From positions 1 to 13,872 of the forward strand of contig SLMV01000198.1 in assembly GCA_007133365.1 (NCBI GenBank): a stretch of DNA of 13,872 nucleotides. The letters are read 5' to 3'. The notes below the pieces were generated by a model that was not told where the DNA came from, ran no database searches, and was given only the letters and a program-made list of their open reading frames with translations. Source of the DNA: Clostridia bacterium. Its GTDB lineage: Bacteria; Bacillota; Sulfobacillia; SLMV01. Below are positions 1 through 6,793 of the stretch, piece after piece; position 1 is the first letter of the stretch; each line of letters begins with the position of its first letter. The translations under genes and the position numbers were made by a program.

Positions 1-389
1 AAAAGGGCATGCACCAGCGTGCCGGAATAATGGCCAGGAGCCGGATGCACCACCATATCACGCTGTTTGTTAATCACCAGTAAGTCGTCGTCCTCGTAAA
101 CAATGTCGAGGGGGATCGGTTCGGGTTCGAGGGTTGTTTCCTGCGGCGGTGGCACCGTCATCTCGATGGTGTTCCCTGCTGAGACGAGATGGCTCGGACG
201 ATCTTGGACCACCTCGTCAACCCGAACATGCCCATCGCGAATCAAACTTTGAACGTAGGTCCGGGAATAAACCTCAGGCGTGTGAGCGGTCAGAAAAACG
301 TCGAGGCGCAAACCTTCATCGTCCTCGCCCCCAACCCAGCGCTTGGTTTCATATCCCGGCACAAACGAATCCGAGGATTCTAGCGACAC
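1..389 (-). CDS. rluD: RluD/RluA-family 23S rRNA pseudouridine synthase, N-terminal part (cut by window start)
   Basis: Only the first 129 codons are in the window. The product should convert uridines in 23S rRNA helix 69 to pseudouridine, as RluD enzymes do (family knowledge). Residues about 26-80 read as an S4 RNA-binding domain (GLRLDVFL...SRTYVQSLIRDGHVRVD). Residues about 94-130 begin the catalytic domain (LDIVYEDDDLLVINK, then VVHPAPGHYSGTLVHALL). The catalytic Asp motif (HRLD) lies outside the window. The GTG start at 389 is chosen because the ATG at 391 runs into a stop after three codons, and a strong AGGAGGTGA lies at 394-402. That ribosome site overlaps the lspA stop, only 11 nt upstream, so the two genes are probably translated in sequence. 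Odd point: the usual NKPxG signature reads NKQRD here. The lspA-rluD order matches the lspA-ylyB order of Bacillus. Confidence 0.93.
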   Translation of the reverse strand, partial: MSLESSDSFVPGYETKRWVGGEDDEGLRLDVFLTAHTPEVYSRTYVQSLIRDGHVRVDEVVQDRPSHLVSAGNTIEMTVPPPQETTLEPEPIPLDIVYEDDDLLVINKQRDMVVHPAPGHYSGTLVHAL

Positions 390-400
390 ATCTTCACCTC

Positions 401-892
401 CTATTTCATCTCGGTGCGAACGATGCCCCAAAAGATGAGACCGCATCCCACCACGATGGCAATATCCGCGACATTAAACACAGGCCAGACCCGAAAGTCG
501 AGAAAATCGATGACATAACCGCGAAACAAACGGTCCCATACGTTCCCGAGAGCACCCCCGGCGAGCAAGCCGGTGGCCAAATAGCCCCAGGGCAGTTCTT
601 TCCCCCAGCGATAGTACCACACGATCAATAACAGGGTGAACACCAACCCGATCAGGCCAAACCAAAGGGTTCCATCTGGGAAAAGGCCGAACGAGACCCC
701 CGGATTTTGAACATGGGTCAAATGAAAAACCCCCGATATCAACGGACGCGTCGTTCCTTCGGCCATCCATCGCAAAATGATTTCTTTCGTCACTAGATCC
801 AAACTTAGCGTGATGAGCAACCAAGCGAGCAGGCGTCCCACCCCCTTTGCCACAAAATGTGTTTCAATTCTAACACAGTCGCAGGGAGACAC
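401..892 (-). CDS. lspA: Lipoprotein signal peptidase (signal peptidase II)
   Basis: Membrane aspartyl protease that cleaves the signal peptide from prolipoproteins after the lipobox cysteine is lipidated. The 163 residues carry the family signatures: DLVTK at 32-36, NPGVSFG at 63-69 (the NxGxxF motif), GNVWDRL..GYVIDF with catalytic Asp129, and FNVADI with catalytic Asp143. About four membrane segments are visible (roughly 18-36, 74-94, 104-116, 140-158). The start is uncertain. GTG at 892 has a weak AAGGGG about 10 nt upstream; internal GTG codons at residues 14 and 18 would also leave a complete enzyme. It is followed after 11 nt by the rluD-type gene. It diverges from mgtE across a 131-nt gap; no convincing promoter of its own was found there. 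Confidence 0.96.
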   Translation of the reverse strand: MSPCDCVRIETHFVAKGVGRLLAWLLITLSLDLVTKEIILRWMAEGTTRPLISGVFHLTHVQNPGVSFGLFPDGTLWFGLIGLVFTLLLIVWYYRWGKELPWGYLATGLLAGGALGNVWDRLFRGYVIDFLDFRVWPVFNVADIAIVVGCGLIFWGIVRTEMK

Positions 893-1023
893 CCAAACGC
901 CCCTTCGTCTGGGAGCAAAGGATTTGATATACTGTCTACGTCAATCGTGAATGCGTTTGGCCAAAAAGATCCCGGACTCGGGCCATTATCATTATGTCAG
1001 TGGCACCCCCAAGGTGAAAGAAG
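893..1023. promoter_or_regulatory. Divergent intergenic region between lspA and mgtE
   Basis: This 131-nt gap must hold the start signals for mgtE on plus and probably lspA-rluD on minus. Plus-strand signals are an extended -10 (see 925-933) and an AAGGTGA ribosome site at 1011-1017, 6 nt before the mgtE GTG. A short hairpin CCCG-gact-CGGG lies in the mgtE leader at 971-982. An 8-bp inverted repeat, CCAAACGC at 893-900 and GCGTTTGG at 953-960, flanks the plus promoter. On the minus strand a TTGACG at 944-939 looks like a -35 box, but no -10 sits at the right distance. Confidence 0.6.
925..933 (+). promoter_or_regulatory. Candidate extended -10 promoter for mgtE
   Basis: TGATATACT matches an extended -10 (TGn followed by TATACT at 928-933), typical of vegetative sigma-A promoters with a weak -35. 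The best -35 candidate, TTCGTC at 904-909, is poor, as extended -10 promoters tolerate. Transcription would start near 940, giving a leader of about 85 nt before the mgtE start. This is inference from motif and position only. Confidence 0.5.
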
Positions 1024-2364
1024 GTGAGGGCCGTGGAGGACCTTTATACGTTAATCAAGACCGGAAGTCCTCGGGAAATTCGCAGTCACATCTCCGAGAC
1101 CCATCCGGTTAACATCGCGGAGTTTGTCGGTGCAATCAAACCGGGTGAGGAACAATTGTTAATCACCTTGATGGCGATGCTCAGCGATCGGCAGTTAGCG
1201 GAAGTCCTCGAACAGCTCGAGCCTACGGAGCAACTTCGGGTGGTGGATCATATCCCCCTCACCCGTCTGAGAAGCCTTGTTCAATTTATCTCCCCTGATG
1301 AACTGGCAGACTTTCTCCGTCAATTGGATGGTGAAATCGTCCGGGTCCTGCTTGACGTGCTCCCCGATCGTCAAACCATTCAAGAATTGATGGCGTACCC
1401 GGAAACATCCGCGGGCGGTATTATGACCACCGATTTCTTATCCTTTCGCGCCCAACAGCGCTGCGGCGAGGTTCTCAACTTCTATCGGCGCCTGGCCCGT
1501 GAGGTGGAGGCCGCCTACTATATCTATGTAACTGATGATCGCGGCCGTTTGGTGGGCGTGGCCTCGCTTCGGGACCTGGTGCTGGCCGACCCGGAAAAAC
1601 CGCTTGGGAACATCGCAAGCAGTGAGGTCATCGCGGTGACCGCCCTGATGGACCAGGAGGAAGTATCCAACGTAATGAGGCACTACGATTTCTTGGCGCT
1701 TCCGGTCATCGATGACAACTACCATCTGCTAGGGGTCATCACCTTCGATGACATCATCGACGTCATCGAACAAGAATACCAAGAAGATATCCAGCGCATG
1801 GGCGGTATGGAGCCGACGGACGTCCCCTATCTTCACGGGTCGGTCTGGTCGGTGGTGCGCCGGCGCGCCCTCTGGCTGGCCGCTTTGTTCGGTGCCCAGA
1901 TGATTACCGGCAACATCCTGAATCACTTCCAGGGCTATATTGAAGCCGTGGTCGTGTTGGCCTTTTTCATCCCGCTCCTCATCGACACCGGTGGCAATGC
2001 GGGCGCCCAAGCCGCCAGTTCGGTAATCCGCGCTTTGGCGCTTGATGAAATCTCCATCAGCCGGATAAAATATGTCATTTGGAAGGAAATGCGCACGGGC
2101 TTGATCTTAGGCAGTATGATGGCCTTAATCGCCTTTTTCCAAGCCTCCTGGCTGGGCGGCAGCCCCCTGATTGGCTACACGGTCGCCACGGCCCTTTTCA
2201 TCATCGTGATTATGGCGAGCATTTTGGGCGGGATTCTTCCGCTGATCGCCAATCGTCTGCGGGTCGATCCCGCCGCGGCTTCGGCACCCGTCGTGACCAC
2301 GATCGTCGACGGAACCGGACTCATCATCTATTTCCTCGTCGCCCGCTGGATTCTAAACTTATAA
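1024..2364 (+). CDS. mgtE: MgtE-family magnesium transporter
   Basis: Mg2+ channel/transporter of the inner membrane, gated by intracellular Mg2+ through its cytosolic domains (known for the family). At 446 residues it is full length. The N-terminal MgtE helical domain covers about 5-125 with the ending SAGGIMTTDF (129-138). Two CBS domains lie at about 133-195 and 197-255. The plug helix follows, then five membrane segments from about 283 to 445. The pore signatures are PLLIDTGGNAGAQ (318-329) and DPAAASAP..TTIVDGTG (415-432), where Asp429 is the likely pore Mg2+ ligand. The GTG start at 1024 has AAGGTGA 6 nt upstream; GTG at 1033 is an in-frame alternative. It is the only plus-strand gene here, with divergent lspA behind it and a convergent amidohydrolase ahead, so it is probably monocistronic. 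The leader looks too short for a full M-box riboswitch. Confidence 0.96.
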   Translation: MRAVEDLYTLIKTGSPREIRSHISETHPVNIAEFVGAIKPGEEQLLITLMAMLSDRQLAEVLEQLEPTEQLRVVDHIPLTRLRSLVQFISPDELADFLRQLDGEIVRVLLDVLPDRQTIQELMAYPETSAGGIMTTDFLSFRAQQRCGEVLNFYRRLAREVEAAYYIYVTDDRGRLVGVASLRDLVLADPEKPLGNIASSEVIAVTALMDQEEVSNVMRHYDFLALPVIDDNYHLLGVITFDDIIDVIEQEYQEDIQRMGGMEPTDVPYLHGSVWSVVRRRALWLAALFGAQMITGNILNHFQGYIEAVVVLAFFIPLLIDTGGNAGAQAASSVIRALALDEISISRIKYVIWKEMRTGLILGSMMALIAFFQASWLGGSPLIGYTVATALFIIVIMASILGGILPLIANRLRVDPAAASAPVVTTIVDGTGLIIYFLVARWILNL

Positions 2365-2378
2365 TCATGCGTCTCGTC

Positions 2379-2405
2379 AAACAAAAACGGGGATTCCCAC
2401 CCCGC
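2379..2405 (-). terminator. Intrinsic terminator of the pgeF-to-amidohydrolase run
   Basis: Read on the minus strand: a CGGGG/CCCCG stem (2404-2400 paired with 2392-2388) with a 7-nt loop, followed directly by TTTTTGTTT (2387-2379). It begins 2 nt after the amidohydrolase stop, so it should end the long minus-strand operon. On the plus strand the hairpin has no good U-run after it, so it need not terminate mgtE, although it is the only hairpin in the 42-nt convergent gap. Confidence 0.8.
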
Positions 2406-2406
2406 T

Positions 2407-4008
2407 CTATTGATTCCAAACCCGCTTGCCGCCCACCCACGTCTCCACCACGCGAAGGTTTCGGAGGTCATCATTCGACACCGAGAAAGGATCGCGATCC
2501 AAGACGACCAGATCCGCCAGCGCACCTTCTCGGATGATCCCCTTTTCGCCTTCGGAGAACTCGCTTTGCGCGCTGCCGAGGGTAAACAGCTCAAGCGCCT
2601 CCTGCAACGTCAAACGCTCCGAAGGAAGCCAACCCCCGACGGGCTCACCGGCATCATTTTGACGACAGACAGCCGCCCATACACCCAGAAGTGGATTGAT
2701 GGGTTCGACCGGGGCATCCGAGCCACCCGCACAGGGAATTCCCGCCTCGAGCATCTTCTTCCAGGCATAACTCGAACGGATCAACGCCGGCCCGACCCGG
2801 CTTTCCGCCCAGTTGAGGTCGGTGGCCACAAAGATCGGTTGAATGGAACCGATCACCCCGCTGGCTGCCATCCGATCAAACTGGGCGTCGCGGGTGATTT
2901 GGCAGTGGATGATGCGATGTCGAGGATCCGGCCGTGGATTACGCCCGATGGCACCATCGATCCCATCGAGCACCACGTCAAGGGCTCGGTCGCCAATGGC
3001 ATGGACCGCCAACTGCATGCCGGCTTCATGATGATCATGCATCATTTCGCTTAAGACGTTTGGGGGTTCGAGCAGCACACCGCGATGGGAGGGGGTATCC
3101 GCGTACGATGCGCTAAGAGCGGCTGACCGTGCTCCGAGGGATCCATCAGCAAAAATTTTGGTCGCACCCAACCGCACCCAGCGATCACCCGATCCCGTCA
3201 CAAACCCCTGGGCGCGCACCGCCTGGGCCACATCCGGTGGAATATCAACATAGGCACGAAACGGAAAATCGCCCGCACACACGTTTCGATAGGCGCGCCA
3301 GGTCGCCCAGAAGTCGGAGCTGGATTCATTCGTTTGCACGGACGTCAACCCGTTCGCCCAACAGTGCCTGATGGCGGTTTGCAAAAATGTTTCCTTTTGG
3401 CGTTGGTCCGGCTCGGGAATGACTGCCTGAACGGGGCGCATCGCGGCCTCGTGAAGCACCCCAATAGGGTGTCCTCGATCATCGCGTTCGAGGTATCCGG
3501 CTTCAGAATCGGAAAACGTTTCGTCAATACCAGCCCATTGCAACGCCCGGGTATTCGCCACGGCCGCATGTCCGCAAACTCGGCGCAAAAACACCGGATG
3601 ATGGGGGGCGGCATCGTCCAGATCCCAACGTGTGGGGTATCGGCCTTCCGCAAAACCGTTTTGATCCCAGCCTCGCCCGGTAATCCATTCGCCCTGAGGC
3701 AGGGCTGCTGCCCTTTGGGCCAGCCGTTCCTTCATCTCATCGACACTCGAGCAGCGGGTCAAATCGAGCGTGGATAGGTGTTCACCTAAACTGAGAAGAT
3801 GGCAATGGGCATCAATAAAACCCGGCATTAAAATGGCCCCGGGAATCTGGCGAACCGGGGTATCGCTGCCGAGCGCCATCTGCACGCTCTCATGTTCGCC
3901 TATTCGGTAAATTCGATCCCCCACCAGGCCCACGGATAGGTCGGACCGAATCCCGTCGGCACCCGCCCAAATGGGTGCGCCCGTCAGAATAGTCTTTCGT
4001 TTTGTCAT
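2407..4008 (-). CDS. YtcJ-like metal-dependent amidohydrolase (amidohydrolase 3 family)
   Basis: Cytoplasmic TIM-barrel hydrolase with a composite beta-sandwich; substrate unknown. The 533 residues hold the family metal and active-site motifs in order: GFIDAHCHL (His68, His70), ATKIFADGSLGARSAAL (Lys284), HAIGDRALD (His336), HRIIHCQI (His368) and GGSDAPVEPINPL (Asp431). The C-terminal part LADLVVLDRDPF closes the sandwich domain. The gene looks intact. The ATG at 4008 has GGAGGGA 8 nt upstream, inside the end of the racemase gene, and only 2 nt separate it from the racemase stop, so translation is probably coupled. The family includes N-acyl-D-amino-acid deacylases and many uncharacterised YtcJ proteins. 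Coupling to an amino-acid racemase makes a role on D-amino-acid derivatives thinkable, but this is inference. It is the last gene before a terminator. Confidence 0.9.
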   Translation of the reverse strand: MTKRKTILTGAPIWAGADGIRSDLSVGLVGDRIYRIGEHESVQMALGSDTPVRQIPGAILMPGFIDAHCHLLSLGEHLSTLDLTRCSSVDEMKERLAQRAAALPQGEWITGRGWDQNGFAEGRYPTRWDLDDAAPHHPVFLRRVCGHAAVANTRALQWAGIDETFSDSEAGYLERDDRGHPIGVLHEAAMRPVQAVIPEPDQRQKETFLQTAIRHCWANGLTSVQTNESSSDFWATWRAYRNVCAGDFPFRAYVDIPPDVAQAVRAQGFVTGSGDRWVRLGATKIFADGSLGARSAALSASYADTPSHRGVLLEPPNVLSEMMHDHHEAGMQLAVHAIGDRALDVVLDGIDGAIGRNPRPDPRHRIIHCQITRDAQFDRMAASGVIGSIQPIFVATDLNWAESRVGPALIRSSYAWKKMLEAGIPCAGGSDAPVEPINPLLGVWAAVCRQNDAGEPVGGWLPSERLTLQEALELFTLGSAQSEFSEGEKGIIREGALADLVVLDRDPFSVSNDDLRNLRVVETWVGGKRVWNQ

Positions 4009-4010
4009 CG

Positions 4011-4760
4011 TTACGCTCCCTCCGGACGATCGCCCCGGGCTTTACGGACCGCTGCCTGTGCTAGGATCCGGGTGGGATCAATCAAAACAGCGCCCCCGAC
4101 ATCCTCCGGATGAAGCGCCAGCGGAATCTCGGTACACCCGGCGATGATGGCTTCGGCGCCGCGTTCAATCAAAGATTCGGACACCTGGCGAAAAACCCGG
4201 TTGGGCATTTCATAACCACCGGACTTAACCCCTTCGGCACCATAGATTCCTTCCATTACCGCCTCTTGATCGTGGGCCTCCGGAAGTTCCACAGCCAAAT
4301 TGGCCGCTGAAAAGGCATCCTGATAAAGGCCGGATTGTACCGTTCCGGTGGTCGCCAAAAGACCCAGTCGACGGATCTCGGGATAGGCACGCCTTAGATG
4401 ATCGGCCACCTCCTCCATCATGTGTAGCAGAGGGATCGAGAGGCCGTTTTGGATTTCTTGATGAAAATAATGGGCAGTATTACAAGGCATGATCAAAAAG
4501 TCCGCCCCGGCGCGAACACACGTCGATGCTGATTTCAGCATCAAAGGCACCGGATCCGGTCCGCCCCGGAGAATGGCTTCCGTCCGGTCGGGAATCCGAG
4601 GATCACTGACAATCACCACGGGAATATGCTGTTGATCACTCTTGGCGGGCGTTTCCTCGATTATTTTTTGAAACAAATCCGCCGTCGCCCCCGGGCCCAT
4701 GCCCCCAAGAATGCCGATCGTCTGATCCTTGTCTGCTTTGGCTTTTCGTCCTCCGCTCAC
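4011..4760 (-). CDS. Aspartate/glutamate racemase family protein (RacX/YgeA-like)
   Basis: Predicted PLP-independent amino-acid racemase. The 249 residues form two related alpha/beta lobes, each with a catalytic cysteine: MPCNTAH (Cys93) and AGCTEIPL (Cys209). The start GILGGMGPGATADLF (residues 16-30) is the usual beginning of aspartate racemases. MurI glutamate racemases instead carry a GCTHYP motif, so this is closer to the aspartate or broad-specificity RacX group; the true substrate cannot be read from sequence. The GTG start at 4760 overlaps the divIVA stop as GTGA, with GAGGAGG 7 nt upstream at 4768-4774, so translation is coupled to divIVA. The amidohydrolase follows after 2 nt. A place directly behind divIVA is not part of the classic ylm order and suggests D-amino-acid supply or signalling linked to cell-wall growth (inference). 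Confidence 0.9.
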   Translation of the reverse strand: MSGGRKAKADKDQTIGILGGMGPGATADLFQKIIEETPAKSDQQHIPVVIVSDPRIPDRTEAILRGGPDPVPLMLKSASTCVRAGADFLIMPCNTAHYFHQEIQNGLSIPLLHMMEEVADHLRRAYPEIRRLGLLATTGTVQSGLYQDAFSAANLAVELPEAHDQEAVMEGIYGAEGVKSGGYEMPNRVFRQVSESLIERGAEAIIAGCTEIPLALHPEDVGGAVLIDPTRILAQAAVRKARGDRPEGA

Positions 4761-5251
4761 GTTGATGCCTCCTCTTGACGATCGTTTTGGGTTGGTTGAT
4801 TTAAATCACGCTGGGCCGTCTGGATGACGTCCAACTGAGTCATCGCATTCGCCTTGGCCCGCCCCAAATATTCCAACATCTGTTGGCGCACCTGTTCAGA
4901 CTGTTCACGCAGATGCTCCACTTCCTTATGGGCTTGCGCTTTGATCCGCTTGCTTTCGGCTTTGGCCTCGGCAACGACCACTTGTGCTTCCTTGCGGGCA
5001 TTGCTACGCACTTCCTCGGCAGTTTCTTGCGCCACCACCAGCGTTTGCTGCAGCGTATCCTCCATGTTCCGGTACTGCTCAATGCGCGCATTGAGTTCCT
5101 TAAGCTCTTCTTCAAACATCTCATTCTCTTGTAAAAGACGGTCCATCTCCTGGACGATCTCATCTAAGAATTCATCCACTTCCGCCACTTTATAACCCCG
5201 CAAGGAGCGGCGAAACTCCTTGTTGTGAATATCTACCGGTGATATCGGCAT
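4757..5251 (-). CDS. divIVA: Cell division/polarity protein DivIVA
   Basis: Peripheral membrane scaffold that gathers at negatively curved membrane, at septa and poles, and recruits partners. The 164 residues start with the lipid-binding DivIVA domain: SPVDIHNKEFRRSLRGYKVAEVDEFLDEI at about 4-32 gives the family signature in two parts (SPVDIHNKEF and RGYKVAEVDEFLDEI). Residues about 33-145 are charged heptad-like coiled coil rich in Glu, Lys, Arg and Gln. The last 20 residues are a polar tail. Length is close to B. subtilis DivIVA. The ATG at 5251 has AAGGAGGGG at 5262-5270; an ATG 8 nt further upstream is out of frame. The gene follows ylmG by 19 nt and shares a GTGA overlap with the racemase gene. 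No ylmH lies between ylmG and divIVA, unlike in Bacillus. Confidence 0.97.
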   Translation of the reverse strand: MPISPVDIHNKEFRRSLRGYKVAEVDEFLDEIVQEMDRLLQENEMFEEELKELNARIEQYRNMEDTLQQTLVVAQETAEEVRSNARKEAQVVVAEAKAESKRIKAQAHKEVEHLREQSEQVRQQMLEYLGRAKANAMTQLDVIQTAQRDLNQPTQNDRQEEAST

Positions 5252-5270
5252 GTCGACATATCCCCTCCTT

Positions 5271-5552
5271 CTAAACGAGGCTCCAGATGAGCTGGCGTAA
5301 AAACTGCAAAATTAATAAGAGAATTAAGGGGGTAAAATCAATGCCCATCCCACCGGTTGGAAGGAACTGCCGTAAGGGCTGCAGCATAGGCTCCGTTAAC
5401 TGGAACAGGACGTTTAAGATCCGATAGTAAACCTCACCCCCGGACGACCTGGGGTCGGGCCCAAACCATGACATGATGGCCCGAAGCAAGACAATCCACA
5501 CCAAGATATTTAAAATCGTATCCAAACTGGACACAATAGCGTATAAGACCAT
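5271..5552 (-). CDS. ylmG: YggT/YlmG-family membrane protein
   Basis: Small integral membrane protein of the YGGT family, a conserved neighbour of sepF whose exact role in division or membrane organisation is not settled. The 93 residues have two hydrophobic segments (about 3-28 and 70-90). The family signature joins them: LRAIMSWFGPDP at 23-34, LTEPMLQPLRQFLP at 52-65 and GIDFTPLI near 70-77. The ATG at 5552 overlaps the sepF stop by one base (TAATG), so it probably depends on sepF translation; a GGGGAGAGG lies just upstream inside sepF. divIVA follows after 19 nt. Confidence 0.95.
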   Translation of the reverse strand: MVLYAIVSSLDTILNILVWIVLLRAIMSWFGPDPRSSGGEVYYRILNVLFQLTEPMLQPLRQFLPTGGMGIDFTPLILLLILQFLRQLIWSLV

Positions 5553-6085
5553 TAAAACTCGAGCCTCTCCCCTTCTTCCGTCTCACGCGACATTCGACCC
5601 TCGGCTTCGGACCGCATCACTTCAATTCGCATATCGCGCGGTACAAAAATGACCACACCCGCACTGACTTGCTGCATTTGGCCATCGAGGGAATAGACCG
5701 TCCCGCTCAGAAAATCAATAATGCGTCGCGCCACGGAGCGGTCAATCTGTTCGACGTTTACCACCACCCCCACGCGTTTTTTCAGTTTATCCGCGATCTC
5801 TTGGACGGAATCAAATCCGGTCGGTTTGGCCACGGCCACCCGGACCGGCTGTCCACTGCTGCCGCCGGGTAGACTCACAACCCGATGACGACTCCCGAGA
5901 TGACCGGGGTTTCTCCGCTCGGTCGTCGTTTCGTCTGTCTCCTCGACCTCCCGCGGGTCGAAGTGTTCCCACGCGTCATCCTCCATTTCCTCGGGCATCA
6001 ACTCATAGGCTTCGAACTCGTCCTCATACTCATCCGGATCCACCCAACCAAGTGCTCCGGAAATGCGTTCCCATAAACCTGTCAT
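5552..6085 (-). CDS. sepF: Cell division protein SepF
   Basis: Membrane anchor and bundler of FtsZ filaments. The 177 residues have the three known parts. Residues 1-15 (MTGLWERISGALGWV) form a membrane-binding amphipathic helix. An acidic, Glu/Asp-rich linker runs to about 65. The folded SepF core covers about 78-155 with VVVNVEQIDRSVARRIIDF and FLSGTVYSLDGQMQQVSAGV. A charged tail of about 22 residues (156-177) follows the core and seems longer than in B. subtilis SepF. The ATG at 6085 has AGAGGTG 9 nt upstream and lies 6 nt after the yggS stop. Since no ftsA is found beside ftsZ in this window, SepF may be the main FtsZ tether in this organism (inference). Confidence 0.97.
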   Translation of the reverse strand: MTGLWERISGALGWVDPDEYEDEFEAYELMPEEMEDDAWEHFDPREVEETDETTTERRNPGHLGSRHRVVSLPGGSSGQPVRVAVAKPTGFDSVQEIADKLKKRVGVVVNVEQIDRSVARRIIDFLSGTVYSLDGQMQQVSAGVVIFVPRDMRIEVMRSEAEGRMSRETEEGERLEF

Positions 6086-6091
6086 CGCTTA

Positions 6092-6793
6092 TCACACCTC
6101 TCGCTTCCCAAATATTTTTGTGCCAACTCGAACCAACGTTGCCCCTTCTTCAACCGCCACCGAAAAATCATTGCTCATCCCCATGGACAGCTCGGGGAGT
6201 TCGATCGCAAGGTGGTCCGCGATCTCATCCCTGATTTCCCGCAACTGCCGAAACAACGGACGAATCGCTTCCTGATCATCCCAAAACGGCGCCATGGTCA
6301 TAAAACCACGAAGGGACACCCCCTCCACGGCCACGATATCCTCTGCCAGCGCTCGGGCCTTTTCGGGCGGCACCCCCGACTTCGTTTCCTCCCCGCTGAC
6401 GTTTACCTGGATGAGGATGTCGCTCGTCCGATCGAGTTGCACACTGCGTTCCCCCACTGCCTGTGCCACCGCCAACGTATCCACGGAATGAATGAGGTGG
6501 CAAGGACCCGCCACCAACTTCGCATTTTTGGGCTGAAGGGGGCCGACAAAATGCCATTCAACCTCCGCTCCCTCCAGCAGTCCGACCTTTTCTCGAAATT
6601 CTTGCGCCCGGCTTTCCCCTAACGTCTTTAACCCGGCCCTGAGGGCGTGAATCAGCATGCGCGGGGGATAGCCTTTAGTCACGGCCACCACTTTAACAGA
6701 ATCCGGGCACCGATCCACCCGCTGACAGGCGTTTTCAATCTCCTGACGGACCTTCTGATACCCTGTTTGAATTTCGTTCGCCTTCTTCGTCAA
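6092..6793 (-). CDS. yggS: YggS/PLPBP-family pyridoxal-phosphate homeostasis protein
   Basis: Single-domain PLP-binding protein (ylmE in Bacillus) that binds free PLP and affects vitamin B6 and amino-acid balance; no enzymatic reaction is established for the family. The 233 residues fold as an alanine-racemase-like barrel. The PLP lysine is Lys40 in VAVTKGYP. WHFVGPLQ is at about 80-87, SMGMSNDF near 204-211, and GTTLVRVG-type phosphate-binding residues appear as GATLVRVGTKIFGKR at the end. Small deviations: GESRAQE replaces the common GENRVQE. The start is TTG at 6793, overlapping the pgeF stop as TTGA, with GAGGAG 8 nt upstream. Six nt separate it from sepF. Confidence 0.95.
   Translation of the reverse strand: MTKKANEIQTGYQKVRQEIENACQRVDRCPDSVKVVAVTKGYPPRMLIHALRAGLKTLGESRAQEFREKVGLLEGAEVEWHFVGPLQPKNAKLVAGPCHLIHSVDTLAVAQAVGERSVQLDRTSDILIQVNVSGEETKSGVPPEKARALAEDIVAVEGVSLRGFMTMAPFWDDQEAIRPLFRQLREIRDEIADHLAIELPELSMGMSNDFSVAVEEGATLVRVGTKIFGKREV

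Noticed and set aside
134..631. 165-codon plus-strand frame across the rluD-type start and lspA end
   Set aside because: It runs antisense through two well-supported genes and resembles no known protein.
939..944. TTGACG as the -35 box of an lspA promoter on the minus strand
   Set aside because: No acceptable -10 lies 15-19 nt downstream.
2410..3054. 214-codon plus-strand frame opposite the amidohydrolase
   Set aside because: Low-complexity shadow of a well-supported gene with intact active-site motifs on the other strand.
4011..4760. Racemase as MurI glutamate racemase
   Set aside because: The second cysteine motif is AGCTEIPL, as in aspartate or broad-specificity racemases, not the GCTHYP motif of MurI.
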